A stretch of 64,000 bases of DNA from Streptococcus gallolyticus (GCA_019794795.1 JAIMFC010000003.1:153210-217209); one strand, 5' to 3'. Numbered from the stretch's first letter, positions 9,641 to 20,078 are shown. Program-made: numbers and translations. Notes: generated by a model not told the origin, from the letters alone.

Positions 9641-10393
9641 ATGAAAACAGTACTCGAAATGCAAGAGGTCAGTTTGACTTATGGCGCAGTTTCGGCTTTG
9701 GAAAATGTAAACTTGATCATTCCGCAAGGAAGTCGGACAGCCATTGTGGGACCGAATGGCGCAGGAAAATCTAGTCTCATGAAGGCTATTTTGGGCTTGG
9801 AAGGTCAGGTGAAAGGGAAGGTTTCTCTCCTAGGGCAGTCTGAACAAATTGCCCAGCTCATTCAGAAAGAATTGGCCTATATTCCTCAAGCCAGTCAGGT
9901 CAATTGGCAGTTTCCTGCTACTGTTTTTGAAATTGTTCTCATGGGACGCTATGCCCATATTAATAACTGGCTGAAACGCCCAGGGAAAAAAGATCGTGAA
10001 ATCGTTGAGGTAGCCTTGGAACGGATGAATTTACAAGACTTACGCCATCGTCAGATTGATCAATTGTCTGGTGGTCAACGCCAGCGTGTTTTCATTGCAC
10101 GTGCTTTGGCGCAAGAGGCACAAATCTATCTCATGGATGAGCCCTTAGCAGGAATCGATCAGCTGACAGAGACCATTATCATGGATACACTCAAGGAATT
10201 TCAAGCGGAAGGCAAGACCTCCATTGTCATTCACCATGATTTGACGACAGTTGCGGATTATTTTGATTATCTTGTCTGGCTCAACCGTACAGTTCTAGCT
10301 AGTGGTCCGGTGGAAAAAGTATTGACGACGGAGAATTATCAGACGACCTATGGCGTAGTGGATAAGTTCTTTTTGACAAAAGAAGGGAAGTGA
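9641..10393 (+). CDS. troB: Metal ABC transporter ATP-binding protein
   Basis: A 250-residue ABC ATPase of the Mn/Zn uptake type. Walker A is GPNGAGKSS (about residues 37-45), signature LSGGQRQRV, Walker B IYLMDEPLAGID and the switch histidine in IVIHHDL. It powers the permeases encoded directly downstream; the next gene begins four bases after its stop. Confidence 0.93.
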   Translation: MKTVLEMQEVSLTYGAVSALENVNLIIPQGSRTAIVGPNGAGKSSLMKAILGLEGQVKGKVSLLGQSEQIAQLIQKELAYIPQASQVNWQFPATVFEIVLMGRYAHINNWLKRPGKKDREIVEVALERMNLQDLRHRQIDQLSGGQRQRVFIARALAQEAQIYLMDEPLAGIDQLTETIIMDTLKEFQAEGKTSIVIHHDLTTVADYFDYLVWLNRTVLASGPVEKVLTTENYQTTYGVVDKFFLTKEGK

Positions 10394-10397
10394 TGAC

Positions 10398-11258
10398 ATG
10401 TTTTCTCTTCTAACAGAATACTCTTTTTGGACAGTAGCTTTAGGCACCTGTCTTCTTGCCCTTGCTTCCAGCATGGTAGGGACCATTAGTGTTTTGACCA
10501 AGCAAAGTATGATAGGGGACAGTCTGGGACACGCTGCCTATCCAGGTGTGATTTTTTCGTTCATTCTTTTCCAGTCACGGAGTCCATTTTTACTGATGCT
10601 GGGGGCCATGTTTTCAGGTTATGTTTCTTATGGTCTGGTCCAGTGGCTACACAAGAATAGTCAGCACAGTCTAATCAATATTCTTGCCTTTGTCTCATCT
10701 TCCTTTTTTGGTTTGGGCATGGTGTTGAAAAATTATATTCAAGGGAATGCCCAGTATTCTAATGCTTCTCAGGCAGGTCTTGCGACCTATCTTTTTGGTC
10801 AAGCAGCCTTTATCCAACTGGATGATATTTTCTTGATTTGTCTGGTGGCATTGGTTTGCTTGGTTCTCTTCTTTCGCTACTACCAAGCCTTCAAACTGTA
10901 TTTATTTGATGCGAATGTTGCTTCTCTTTTAGGTGTTAAGGTGACAGTTCTCAAGCAGTTAACCATGTTTCTCATGATTTGTTTGATTTCGGTTGGGCTT
11001 AAGGTTGTGGGAGCTGTTTTGATGAGTTCTTTCTTGATTGCACCAGCTGTTTTCGGTCTTCTCTTGGGGAAAAATTATAGTCAGGTTTTGTTCTTATCTG
11101 TCCTGTCTGCCGTGACTTCGGCATTTTTGGGAACATGGGTCAGCTCTGCTGTTTCTGGCTTGTCTACGGGACCGAGCATTATTATCTGTATGACAATGAC
11201 AACTTTAGCGAGCTTTCTCTATGTGACCTATATAAGAAAGGAGAATGTCCGTGTTTGA
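10398..11258 (+). CDS. troC: Metal ABC transporter permease 1
   Basis: A 286-residue ABC-3 family permease with eight or more membrane segments. The N-terminal SMVGTISVLTKQSMIGDSLG, HAAYPGV and the central LFGQAAFI are typical of the TroC/MntB group. It ends overlapping the next permease, consistent with a heterodimeric or alternating permease pair, as in Treponema and streptococcal tro operons. Confidence 0.9.
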   Translation: MFSLLTEYSFWTVALGTCLLALASSMVGTISVLTKQSMIGDSLGHAAYPGVIFSFILFQSRSPFLLMLGAMFSGYVSYGLVQWLHKNSQHSLINILAFVSSSFFGLGMVLKNYIQGNAQYSNASQAGLATYLFGQAAFIQLDDIFLICLVALVCLVLFFRYYQAFKLYLFDANVASLLGVKVTVLKQLTMFLMICLISVGLKVVGAVLMSSFLIAPAVFGLLLGKNYSQVLFLSVLSAVTSAFLGTWVSSAVSGLSTGPSIIICMTMTTLASFLYVTYIRKENVRV

Positions 11259-12078
11259 GGTTTTGTTGATTTTAGTTTTGGTATCGGCTTCCTGTGGTTT
11301 GATTGGTTCTCTGCTGGTTTTACAAAATCAATCCATGCTTGCAGATGCTCTTTCTCACTCGGTTCTCTTGGGAATCGTCTTGGGATTTTTCATCAGCAAT
11401 AGCTTGGATTCGCCACTGTTGGTGTTAGGGGCTACTGTTTTTGGTGTTCTATCTGTCTTGTCCATTGACTTTCTACATAGTCAGAAGGTCCACCATGATG
11501 CGGCGACGGGTTTGGTTTTTTCCTTCTTTTTTGCTCTTGCGGTCATTTTGATTTCCCTTTTTGCGCGAAATGTACACTTGGATGTGGATATGGTGCTCAT
11601 GGGAGAAGTCATCTTTGCTCCGCTTCATCGCATGGATTTGCTGGTTCTTTCCTTACCAGTAGCGGCGGTCAAGTCAAGCGTCACCCTACTCATCAATCTT
11701 GCTTTCTTCCTGCTTTTTTATCAGCCTCTCAAACTCTATCTCTTTGATAAAAGACAGGCTAAGTTGGCAGGCTTGGCGACGACAAGATTGCGCTTGACGA
11801 CGCTTCTTTTGGTATCTCTAACGACCGTTTTGGCCTTTGATGCGGTGGGTTCAATGACAGTTATTGTGTTTCTGGTAGCTCCTGCTATGATCGCTCTCCC
11901 GTGGTCGCGCCATTTTGGTCAGTTTTTGGTCTTAGGGCAGGCGATTGGTTTGGCAACAACTAGCCTTGGTTTTTTGCTTGGACAGAGCTTGGACCTGACT
12001 ATGTCGGGAACGTGTGCAACGGTTAGTCTCTTGGTTTTCTGCGCCAGCATTTTCCTGAAAAATAGAGTGAAAAGCTAG
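11251..12078 (+). CDS. troD: Metal ABC transporter permease 2
   Basis: A second ABC-3 permease of about 275 residues, similar in layout to the preceding one (GLIGSLLVLQNQSMLADALS, HSVLLGIVLG). Start: GTG at 11251 is eight bases after AAAGGAG; an ATG at 11245 is too close to that site, though it would add only two residues. The coding region overlaps the troC stop. It completes troABCD. Confidence 0.88.
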   Translation: MFEVLLILVLVSASCGLIGSLLVLQNQSMLADALSHSVLLGIVLGFFISNSLDSPLLVLGATVFGVLSVLSIDFLHSQKVHHDAATGLVFSFFFALAVILISLFARNVHLDVDMVLMGEVIFAPLHRMDLLVLSLPVAAVKSSVTLLINLAFFLLFYQPLKLYLFDKRQAKLAGLATTRLRLTTLLLVSLTTVLAFDAVGSMTVIVFLVAPAMIALPWSRHFGQFLVLGQAIGLATTSLGFLLGQSLDLTMSGTCATVSLLVFCASIFLKNRVKS

Positions 12079-12142
12079 TTGGGAAATGCAAATCCAGTGG
12101 CTTTTTGCTAAGATAGAGGGGAAAGAAAAGGGAGGAAACGAA

Positions 12143-14038
12143 ATGGTACGTTTACAAGATGATTTTTATGATGCCATCAATGGCGAATGGGAAAAAACAG
12201 CTGTCATTCCTGATGACAAACCACGCACGGGTGGGTTTTCAGACTTGGCGGACGAAATTGAAGACTTGATGATTGCTAAAACGGATGACTGGTTGGCAGG
12301 CAAGGATTTACCAGAAGACGCGATTTTGCAAAACTTTGTCAAGTTTCATAAGCAAGTGGCGGATTTTAACAAGCGTGAAGAAGTGGGAGTGACACCTGTC
12401 CTTCCTTTGATTGAAGAATACAAAGAATTGCCCTCCTTTGCTACATTTGCAGAGAAAATTGCTGAATATGAAATGAAAGGCAAGCCTAATTATCTGCCAT
12501 TTGGTGTAGCACCAGACTTTATGAATGCCCAACTCAATGTCCTCTGGGCTTACGCTCCAAATACCATTTTGCCAGATACGACCTACTACGAAGAAGGTCA
12601 TGAAAAGGGGAAAGAGCTTCTTGCCAAATGGCGTGCTTGTGAGGAAGAATTGCTTCCAAAATTTGGCTTTACAGCAGAAGAAATCAAGGATATGCTGGAC
12701 AAGATTTTGGAATTGGATGCCAAACTTGCCCAATACGTCCTTTCTAGCGAAGAGTCTTCAGAGTATGTCAAACTCTACCACCCATACGACTGGGCAGACT
12801 TTACCAAGCTCGCCCCAGAGTTGCCATTGGATGCTATCTTCACTCAGATTTTAGGGACGCTACCAGATAAGGTTATCGTACCAGAAGAGCGCTTTTGGAC
12901 AGACTTTGCGGCGGAATTCTACTCTGAAAAGAACTGGCCTTTGCTCAAGGCTTTCTTGGTTCATAGCGCCGCAACAGGATTCAATAGCTATTTGACGGAT
13001 GACATCCGTGTGCTTTCAGGAGCTTATGGTCGTGCCTTGTCAGGAACGCCGCAAGCTATGGATAAGAAGAAAGCAGCTTATTATTTAGCACAAGGTCCTT
13101 ACAATCAAGCCTTGGGGCTCTGGTATGCGGCTGAAAAATTCTCCCCAGAAGCTAAGGCAGATGTGGAGGCCAAGGTGGCTACCATGATCCAAGTTTACAA
13201 GGATCGCTTGACTAAAAATGACTGGCTCAAACCAGAGACGCGTGACAAGGCTATTACCAAGCTGAATGTCATCACACCACATATCGGTTACCCAGAAAAA
13301 TTGCCTGACACCTATGCTAAGAAAATAATCGATGAACATCTTAGCCTGGTTGAAAATGCGCAAAATTTGGCCAAGGTATCGATTGCTCATTCATGGAGTA
13401 AGTGGAACCAGCCTGTTGATATGACAGAATGGGGGATGCCTGCTCACATGGTCAACGCCTACTACTCACCACAGAAGAACCAAATCGTCTTTCCAGCCGC
13501 TATTTTGCAGGCGCCTTTCTACTCACTTGAGCAGTCATCATCAGCTAACTATGGCGGAATTGGTGCGGTTATCGCCCACGAAATTTCCCACGCTTTTGAT
13601 ACAAATGGTGCTTCCTTTGACGAACACGGTAGTCTCAATAACTGGTGGACAGATGAGGATTATGCTGCCTTCCAAGAGCGGACAGACAAGGTTGTTGCCC
13701 AGTTTGACGGGATTGACTACGCAGGTGGAAAGGTCAATGGTAAGTTGACCGTGTCTGAAAACGTGGCAGATTTGGGCGGTCTGGCAGCAGCCCTTGAAGC
13801 GGCTAAGAAGGATGCAGATTTTTCTGCGGAAGAATACTTTACGAACTTTGCTCGCATTTGGCGGATGAAGGCGCGTGAGGAATACTTGCAACTTTTGATT
13901 TCGGTTGACGTTCATGCACCAGGAAAACTCCGTACTAATGTGCAGTTGCCAAACTTTGATGACTTCATTGAGACCTTTGAGGTGAAAGAAGGCGATGGCA
14001 TGTGGCGCTCAGCAGAAGACCGTGTTATTATTTGGTAA
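12143..14038 (+). CDS. pepO: M13-family endopeptidase PepO
   Basis: A 631-residue neprilysin-like zinc endopeptidase. The zinc site VIAHEISHAFD (HEISH, His479 and His483 from this start) and ENVADLGGLAAAL (third ligand) are intact, and the C-terminal end DRVIIW matches the family's usual CxxW-like terminus. No signal peptide is present, as in other lactic streptococci where PepO is cytoplasmic or released without a classical signal. Start ATG 12143 follows GGAGG; an upstream in-frame start would add 19 unrelated residues. Confidence 0.92.
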   Translation: MVRLQDDFYDAINGEWEKTAVIPDDKPRTGGFSDLADEIEDLMIAKTDDWLAGKDLPEDAILQNFVKFHKQVADFNKREEVGVTPVLPLIEEYKELPSFATFAEKIAEYEMKGKPNYLPFGVAPDFMNAQLNVLWAYAPNTILPDTTYYEEGHEKGKELLAKWRACEEELLPKFGFTAEEIKDMLDKILELDAKLAQYVLSSEESSEYVKLYHPYDWADFTKLAPELPLDAIFTQILGTLPDKVIVPEERFWTDFAAEFYSEKNWPLLKAFLVHSAATGFNSYLTDDIRVLSGAYGRALSGTPQAMDKKKAAYYLAQGPYNQALGLWYAAEKFSPEAKADVEAKVATMIQVYKDRLTKNDWLKPETRDKAITKLNVITPHIGYPEKLPDTYAKKIIDEHLSLVENAQNLAKVSIAHSWSKWNQPVDMTEWGMPAHMVNAYYSPQKNQIVFPAAILQAPFYSLEQSSSANYGGIGAVIAHEISHAFDTNGASFDEHGSLNNWWTDEDYAAFQERTDKVVAQFDGIDYAGGKVNGKLTVSENVADLGGLAAALEAAKKDADFSAEEYFTNFARIWRMKAREEYLQLLISVDVHAPGKLRTNVQLPNFDDFIETFEVKEGDGMWRSAEDRVIIW

Positions 14039-14054
14039 TGTATTGATAGATAAT

Positions 14055-14087
14055 AGAGGTTGGATAGCTTGTCCTTCCTCTTCTTTT
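14055..14087 (+). terminator. Terminator after pepO
   Basis: AGAGGTTGGA and TCCTTCCTCT form a 10-base arm pair (with T-T mismatches) followed by TCTTTT. The remaining gap to 14324 contains only the regulator promoter. Confidence 0.6.
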
Positions 14088-14236
14088 GTACCTGTTAAAG
14101 ATTAGGATAATGAGAGAATATTTTTCCAACAAAACATGGAAAAAAGGCTTTGGTCTATATAATTTAATAATATAAAACAAAATAGTATAAATTGTAGAAA
14201 AATGATATTTATCATACAAATTATTGCATAAAAATA

Positions 14237-14264
14237 TTGAGTTTTAATAGAAATGTGCTAAAAT
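14237..14264 (+). promoter_or_regulatory. Promoter of the YheO-like regulator
   Basis: TTGAGT (14237-14242), 16 bases, TAAAAT (14259-14264). It leaves an untranslated leader of about 54 bases. Confidence 0.5.
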
Positions 14265-14324
14265 GAAGTGAAGAAAGATCGTAGTTAATATATTATATAT
14301 AACACGTAGAAAGATGAGGAAAAA

Positions 14325-15005
14325 ATGGACGCAAGACTTAATCCCTACCCACCTCTGATTGACTTCTTAGCTCAAGTCATGGGGAGAGAGACAGAGATTG
14401 TATTACAAGATTTTACTGATGGCCTTGACCATTCTTTGGTATATATAAAAAATAATTTATCAGGTCGTAAAGTTGGCGCCCCAGCTACCGATTTGATTTT
14501 GGAAATCTTGCAATCAAAGGTTTACTTGGAGGAGGATTACGTTGTCAATTACCGTACAAGATCAATTGCCGGGAAAGAAATGTATTCATCAAGTTATTTT
14601 ATTAAAGACCAAGGCCAGTTGATTGGTGCTATCTGTATCAATGTTGACAAGACAAAATTGCTTGCTCTAAAAAATCTATTTGAAAGCACCCTAGTTAGCT
14701 TGAAAGAATCTCTCCAAATTACCGATGAACCGCATCAACAAGGTGGTTTCTCTGCAATTGAGAATTTCTATGAAACAGCGGATCAGTTGATTGAGGATAT
14801 TATTATCCGTGAAACACAAGGTAAGGACTTGACCAAACACCGCATGACACGCACGGAAAAAATTGCGATTGTCCGCTCTCTCTATCAGAAAGGGTTCTTT
14901 GATTTTAAAGATGCCGTTTCTAAGACAGCAGAAGCCTTCCGGATGTCAGAAGTTTCTATTTACAAATACATTCAACAAGTCAAACAAGAAGAAAATGCAG
15001 ATTAA
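14325..15005 (+). CDS. YheO/DauR-type PAS-HTH regulator
   Basis: A 226-residue transcription regulator. Residues 1-115 form a YheO-like PAS domain (YPPLIDFLAQVMGRETEIVL, then HSLVYIKNNLSGRKVGAPAT, IGAICINVD), and residues 165-220 a C-terminal helix-turn-helix (TEKIAIVRSLYQKGFFDFKD, AFRMSEVSIYKYI). This matches the DauR-like family. The regulated genes and ligand are not evident from the neighbours. A short terminator follows immediately. Confidence 0.82.
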   Translation: MDARLNPYPPLIDFLAQVMGRETEIVLQDFTDGLDHSLVYIKNNLSGRKVGAPATDLILEILQSKVYLEEDYVVNYRTRSIAGKEMYSSSYFIKDQGQLIGAICINVDKTKLLALKNLFESTLVSLKESLQITDEPHQQGGFSAIENFYETADQLIEDIIIRETQGKDLTKHRMTRTEKIAIVRSLYQKGFFDFKDAVSKTAEAFRMSEVSIYKYIQQVKQEENAD

Positions 15006-15030
15006 GTTAGACGAAAGTCTAGCTTTTTCT
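15004..15030 (+). terminator. Terminator after the YheO-like regulator
   Basis: AAGTTAGAC-GAAA-GTCTAGCTTTTTCTT: tetraloop hairpin overlapping the stop codon, followed by a T tract. Confidence 0.75.
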
Positions 15031-15098
15031 TGTAGCAAAAATCAGAGTCTTTCTTTTGTTTTTGCTATAATGGTCACTAAAAGAAAAGGGGAAAAGTC

Positions 15099-15923
15099 AT
15101 GACAGTTGGATTGATCTTAGAAGGTGGCGGTATGCGTGGTTTGTATACAGCTGGCGTTTTGGATGCGGGAATCAAGGTTGACGGTGTGATTGGCGTTTCG
15201 GCAGGAGCCCTTTTGGGTGTCAACTATGTATCGGGCCAGCGTGGGCGAGCACTTCGTTACAACAAGAAGTATATTTCCTATCCAAATTACATGGGTTTTC
15301 GTGCGTGGTTGAAAACGGGAAATATAGTCAACAAAGACTTTACCTACTATGAAATTCCCATGAAACTAGACATCTTTGATGAAAAAGCTTTTGAAGAATC
15401 GGGGGGGAGAGTTTTACGTGGTGGCGACAGAAATGTCATCAGGTCAGCCAGAGTATTTTCAGATTGATAATGTTTTTGAGCAAATGGAGCCATTTTGAGC
15501 CAGTTCAGCCTTACCAGTGGTGTCAAAAATGGTAGAGTGGCAGGGGAAACAGTGTTTGGACGGTGGCTTGTCAGATAGCATTCCTGTTGAATTTGTCCGT
15601 AGTCTGGGCTTCGACAAGTTAATTGTTGTTTTAACCCAGCCCAGGGACTATCGGAAGAAAGCCTCTAGTGGACGGACCTACAAATATTGCTCTACCGAAA
15701 ATATCCAAACTTTGTTAAGGTGGTTTCCTTACGTTACAATCAGTCTGTTGAGCGTGTGTTGGAACTGGAAAAAGCAGGAGCACTCTTTGCCATTCGTCCG
15801 CAAGAAGCCTTGAAAATCGGCCGTCTGGAAAAGGATCCAAAAAAATTCCAAGAAATCTATGACAGAGGCTTGGAGGATGGTTGTAAGGTAATGGCGGAAT
15901 TGCAACATTGCTTGGAAAAATAA
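15099..15923 (+). pseudogene. Patatin-like phospholipase, frameshifted
   Basis: The ancestral protein can be followed across three frames. The first part (15099 on) has the oxyanion segment EGGGMRGLYTAGVL and nucleophile motif GVSAG. The frame then breaks in a run of seven Gs at 15402-15408; FYVVATEMSSGQPEYFQIDN continues in another frame, breaks again near 15492, resumes with ASSALPVVSKMVEWQGKQCL and the DGG catalytic aspartate motif, and breaks a third time near 15687 before YRKYPNFVKVVSLRYNQSVE to the end. An extended -10 (TGCTATAAT, 15063-15071) and ribosome site remain, so loss appears recent. Confidence 0.85.
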
Positions 15924-15965
15924 GAAATAGCCCACCAAAATAAAACTTGGTGGGGATTTACTTTC

Positions 15966-17186
15966 TTAAGCTGTTTGTGTCAGGTATTTTTCTTGCTTGA
16001 GATTGCTGATACTCATCAAGGCAAGGAAGCTGATGAGGTAAAGGCTGGCGAGGAACATCATGACCATGGAGACACTTGAAGCATCAAGAATCATGCCGAT
16101 GATAACAGATGAGAAGCCTCCGACTGCGCGGCCGACGTTGAGGATGACATTATTGGCTGTGGAGCGAATGTGATGTGGATAGAGGCGGGTAATCATGGCA
16201 CCGTATCCTGCAAACATCCCATTGACGAAGAAACCGACGATTGCGCCACCAATCAGCATAGCTGTCATAGAGTTGGCAAATTGGAAGAGGTAGACGCAGA
16301 CTGCGGAAGCGAGCAAGAAGCCACCATAGACGATTCGCGGTCCAAATTTATCCAAAAGTTGACCGAAGACCAGCATGCCGACACACATTCCAAGAATGGT
16401 CGCAATCATCCATAGTGAAGAATTTTTCACAGAGATGTTGAGGCTAGTTTGGATAATGGTTGGCAGCCAGTTCATCATTCCGAAGTAGCCTGCGATTTGT
16501 ACAGTTGTCATGACCATAAGAGCTAGGGTTTGAGCAGTCAGGGCAGGTGTTTTGAAGAGTTCATGGATATTGATGGGAGCTTTTTTCTCAGCGGCTGTTT
16601 GCCCATTGTCTAAGATATTTTGAACATCAATGGTTAACTGCATCCAGATGACCAGGAGGATTGGCAAGAGCCCAAAGAGGAAGAGCCCCTTCCAGCCGAG
16701 GGCAGGAGCTAACCAGCCTGCAAGAAGTGCAGAGGAGATAGAGCCCACTTGACCGGCAATACCGTTGAGTGATGATAAGCGTCCCATTTTGCTCGCAGGG
16801 ACAATGCCTGCCATAATGGCAATGGCAACACCGTATTCGCCACCAACTCCGATACCAGCGATAAAGCGCATGAGGTAGAGATAAGGCAGGTTTTGAGTGA
16901 AGAAAATCAATCCTGTAGCAACCGAGAAGATGATAATGGTTAGTTTGAAAATCTTGAATTTATTGTAGCGATCAGCCAAGAGTCCAAAGAGGGGCCCGCC
17001 GACTAACATGCCCAAGTTGGTAATGGTTCCAATCCAGCCAGCTTGGGCCGCTGAAATATTAAGGTCGGTGATAATGGTTGACATGGAAAAGGCTAGAAAC
17101 ATAACATTCAAGTCGTCTGTTCCAGACGCGACAATAGCAGCAACTAGCGCCCGCCAGTTGTTTTTATCAAGTTGTAGTGATGACAT
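15966..17186 (-). CDS. MFS transporter, candidate pyrimidine-related permease
   Basis: A 406-residue major facilitator superfamily permease with 12 predicted membrane segments and the loop 2-3 motif GPLFGLLADRYNKFKIF. Substrate is not evident from the protein itself. Its leader (17291-17418) carries what looks like a PyrR-binding hairpin followed by a terminator, which points to a substrate in pyrimidine metabolism such as uracil, orotate or a nucleoside; that is inference from regulation. AAAAGGAGAAG precedes the start. Confidence 0.8.
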   Translation of the reverse strand: MSSLQLDKNNWRALVAAIVASGTDDLNVMFLAFSMSTIITDLNISAAQAGWIGTITNLGMLVGGPLFGLLADRYNKFKIFKLTIIIFSVATGLIFFTQNLPYLYLMRFIAGIGVGGEYGVAIAIMAGIVPASKMGRLSSLNGIAGQVGSISSALLAGWLAPALGWKGLFLFGLLPILLVIWMQLTIDVQNILDNGQTAAEKKAPINIHELFKTPALTAQTLALMVMTTVQIAGYFGMMNWLPTIIQTSLNISVKNSSLWMIATILGMCVGMLVFGQLLDKFGPRIVYGGFLLASAVCVYLFQFANSMTAMLIGGAIVGFFVNGMFAGYGAMITRLYPHHIRSTANNVILNVGRAVGGFSSVIIGMILDASSVSMVMMFLASLYLISFLALMSISNLKQEKYLTQTA

Positions 17187-17290
17187 TCATCTTCTCCTTT
17201 TAATGATGGCTCACAGGCCAGCTTTATTAAAATATGGGCAGAAGTCACAAAGTGACCTAAATAGTAATGTCATACGCCAATCAAGCGGGT

Positions 17291-17452
17291 AAAGAAAAGA
17301 GCCTGAGACTTTTGTCCCAGGCTCCTATAAACGTACAAAAATAAGCGGTTTTCCCCTAGGAAACCTTTTTGAGCGCTTATATGCCTCACGGGACATGATT
17401 AAAGCAGTATGTCATTTGGAAATAGTATAGAGGAAGTTGACCTTCTTGTCAA
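17291..17452 (-). promoter_or_regulatory. Promoter and PyrR-type attenuator leader of the MFS gene
   Basis: On the minus strand TTGACA (complement of 17447-17452), 17 bases and TATACT (17424-17429) make a strong promoter. The leader then shows a hairpin GCTTTAATCATGTCC-CGTGA-GGCATATAAGC (17375-17406) matching the PyrR binding loop layout (bulged UCC, GA-rich loop, GG, flanking UUUAA). Its right arm ATAAGCG can instead pair with CGCTTAT (17341-17347), and an 11-bp terminator GAGCCTGGGAC-AAAA-GTCTCAGGCTC plus T tract follows (17291-17324). The leader continues about 100 bases to the MFS start. Confidence 0.65.
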
Positions 17453-17513
17453 GAAAAATTTCGCTAAAGCTGATTATTGCTTGAATTTTCAGCTTTTTTA
17501 TTAGTCTTATTCA

Positions 17514-17522
17514 TGATATAAT
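17514..17522 (+). promoter_or_regulatory. Extended -10 promoter of leuS
   Basis: TGATATAAT, a perfect extended -10, 32 bases before the leuS start. No T-box leader is visible between it and the gene. Confidence 0.6.
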
Positions 17523-17554
17523 AAAAAGAACGATATTTTTTGGAGAATCATAAA

Positions 17555-20056
17555 ATGGCAAATTTTAATCACAAAGAAATTGAGCCCAAATGGCAGAAAT
17601 TCTGGGCTGACAATCACACATTTAAAACAGGAACAGATGCAGAAAAGCCAAACTTTTATGCGCTAGACATGTTCCCTTATCCATCTGGTGCAGGCCTTCA
17701 CGTTGGTCACCCAGAGGGTTATACTGCGACAGATATTCTCAGTCGTTACAAGCGTGCCCAAGGCTACAACGTCCTTCACCCGATGGGATGGGATGCCTTC
17801 GGCCTCCCTGCAGAGCAGTACGCTATGGACACTGGTAATGACCCAGCAGAATTTACAGCAGAAAACATTGCTAACTTTAAGCGTCAAATTAACGCCCTTG
17901 GCTTTTCTTATGACTGGGACCGCGAAGTTAACACAACTGATCCAAACTACTATAAATGGACACAATGGATCTTCACAAAACTTTATGAAAAAGGCCTGGC
18001 TTATGAAGCTGAAGTACCTGTCAACTGGGTAGAGGAATTGGGAACAGCTATCGCCAACGAAGAGGTCCTTCCTGACGGAACATCTGAACGTGGTGGCTAC
18101 CCAGTTGTCCGCAAACCAATGCGCCAATGGATGTTGAAAATCACAGCCTACGCAGAACGTTTGCTGGAAGATTTGGAAGAAGTAGACTGGCCAGAATCAA
18201 TCAAGGATATGCAGCGCAACTGGATTGGTAAATCAACTGGTGCTCATGTGACCTTCAAGATCAAGGACACAGATAAGGACTTCACTGTTTTCACAACTCG
18301 TCCAGATACCCTATTTGGTGCGACCTACGCTGTCCTTGCCCCTGAGCATGACTTGGTTGATAGCATTACATCGCCTGAGCAGGCAGAAGCTGTGGCAGAG
18401 TACAAACGCCAAGCTTCTCTTAAATCAGATTTGGCCCGTACAGACCTTGCCAAAGACAAGACAGGTGTTTGGACAGGTGCCTACGCGATTAACCCAGTCA
18501 ATGGTCGTGAAATTCCAATCTGGATTGCGGACTATGTGTTGGCAAGTTACGGAACAGGTGCTATCATGGCGGTTCCTGCCCACGATGAGCGTGACTGGGA
18601 CTTTGCCAAACAGTTTGGCTTAGACATCATTCCAGTTTTGGAAGGTGGCAATGTAGAAGAAGCGCCTTACACAGAAGATGGTTCCCACATCAACTCTGAT
18701 TTCCTAGACGGTCTTAACAAGGAAGAAGCTATTGCTAAAATGGTGGCTTGGTTGGAAGAAAATGGTCTCGGTCAGGAGAAAATTTCCTATCGTCTCCGTG
18801 ACTGGCTCTTCAGCCGTCAACGTTATTGGGGTGAGCCAATTCCAATCATCCACTGGGAAGACGGGACATCTACAGCAGTACTAGAAAATGAGCTACCTCT
18901 GGTATTGCCAGTAACAAAAGACATCCGCCCTTCAGGTACAGGTGAGTCACCGCTTGCCAACCTGACAGACTGGTTGGAAGTGGTGCGTGAAGATGGTGTT
19001 AAAGGTCGCCGTGAGACCAACACTATGCCACAGTGGGCTGGTTCAAGCTGGTATTACCTCCGCTATATTGATCCACACAATGATGAGAAATTGGCAGACG
19101 AGGAGCTTCTTAAAGCTTGGTTGCCAGTAGATATCTACATCGGTGGTGCTGAGCACGCGGTCCTTCATTTGCTTTATGCTCGTTTCTGGCATAAGTTCCT
19201 TTATGACATCGGTGTAGTGCCTACTAAGGAGCCATTCCAAAAACTCTTTAACCAAGGGATGATTTTGGGAACAAGTTACCGTGATAGCCGAGGAGCCCTC
19301 GTGGCTACTGATAAGGTTGAAAAACGCGACGGTTCATTCTTCAACATCGAAACTGGTGAAGAGCTTGAACAAGCGCCAGCCAAAATGTCTAAATCCCTCA
19401 AAAACGTTGTCAACCCTGACGATGTGGTTGAGCAGTACGGTGCCGACACCCTTCGTGTTTACGAAATGTTCATGGGCCCACTTGATGCGTCAATCGCCTG
19501 GTCAGAAGAAGGCCTTGAAGGTAGCCGTAAGTTCCTTGACCGTGTTTATCGCCTCTTGACGACTAAAGAGATTGTGGCGGAAAATAGCGGAGCGCTTGAT
19601 AAAGTCTACAATGAAACTGTGAAGACGGTGACAGAGCATATCGAAGACCTGAAATTCAACACGGCTATCGCCCAGCTCATGATTTTTGTCAATGCAGCCA
19701 ACAAGGAGGATAAGCTCTACGTCGAATACGCCAAAGGCTTTGTCCAATTGATTGCCCCATTTGCACCACACTTGGCAGAAGAACTCTGGCAGGGCCTTGC
19801 AAATACAGGCCAGTCAATTAGCTATGTCGCATGGCCAACATATGACGAAAGCAAGCTGGTAGAAAGCGAAGTGGAAATCGTTGTCCAAATCAAGGGCAAG
19901 GTAAAAGCTAAATTGACTGTAGTCAAAGATTTGAGCACGGAAGAGTTAGAAACTGTGGCTCTGGCAAACGACAAGATCAAATCTGAAATTAATGGGAAAG
20001 ATATTGTCAAGATTATCGCAGTACCGAATAAATTGGTTAACATTGTGGTAAAATAA
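17555..20056 (+). CDS. leuS: Leucyl-tRNA synthetase
   Basis: An 833-residue class I aminoacyl-tRNA synthetase. The HIGH-type motif is HVGH (about residues 49-52), the KMSKS loop is [11 protein letters not shown] (about residue 610), and the editing domain ([24 protein letters not shown]) is present. Start ATG 17555 has TGGAG 10 bases upstream; a non-ATG start at 17540 would lie within the ribosome site. Monocistronic, ending in a strong terminator. Confidence 0.97.
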   Translation: MANFNHKEIEPKWQKFWADNHTFKTGTDAEKPNFYALDMFPYPSGAGLHVGHPEGYTATDILSRYKRAQGYNVLHPMGWDAFGLPAEQYAMDTGNDPAEFTAENIANFKRQINALGFSYDWDREVNTTDPNYYKWTQWIFTKLYEKGLAYEAEVPVNWVEELGTAIANEEVLPDGTSERGGYPVVRKPMRQWMLKITAYAERLLEDLEEVDWPESIKDMQRNWIGKSTGAHVTFKIKDTDKDFTVFTTRPDTLFGATYAVLAPEHDLVDSITSPEQAEAVAEYKRQASLKSDLARTDLAKDKTGVWTGAYAINPVNGREIPIWIADYVLASYGTGAIMAVPAHDERDWDFAKQFGLDIIPVLEGGNVEEAPYTEDGSHINSDFLDGLNKEEAIAKMVAWLEENGLGQEKISYRLRDWLFSRQRYWGEPIPIIHWEDGTSTAVLENELPLVLPVTKDIRPSGTGESPLANLTDWLEVVREDGVKGRRETNTMPQWAGSSWYYLRYIDPHNDEKLADEELLKAWLPVDIYIGGAEHAVLHLLYARFWHKFLYDIGVVPTKEPFQKLFNQGMILGTSYRDSRGALVATDKVEKRDGSFFNIETGEELEQAPAKMSKSLKNVVNPDDVVEQYGADTLRVYEMFMGPLDASIAWSEEGLEGSRKFLDRVYRLLTTKEIVAENSGALDKVYNETVKTVTEHIEDLKFNTAIAQLMIFVNAANKEDKLYVEYAKGFVQLIAPFAPHLAEELWQGLANTGQSISYVAWPTYDESKLVESEVEIVVQIKGKVKAKLTVVKDLSTEELETVALANDKIKSEINGKDIVKIIAVPNKLVNIVVK

Positions 20057-20078
20057 GCAGTGTATATCAAAATAACAT

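Noticed and set aside
14039..14324. A minus-strand ORF and possible gene in the pepO downstream gap
   Set aside because: It has no ribosome site, reads through the pepO terminator and the regulator promoter, and its composition is simply AT-rich.
17187..17554. T-box leader for leuS or a preQ1-type riboswitch
   Set aside because: The T-box sequence and a leucine specifier stem are absent on the plus strand; the structured part reads on the minus strand toward the MFS gene and fits a PyrR-type attenuator better.
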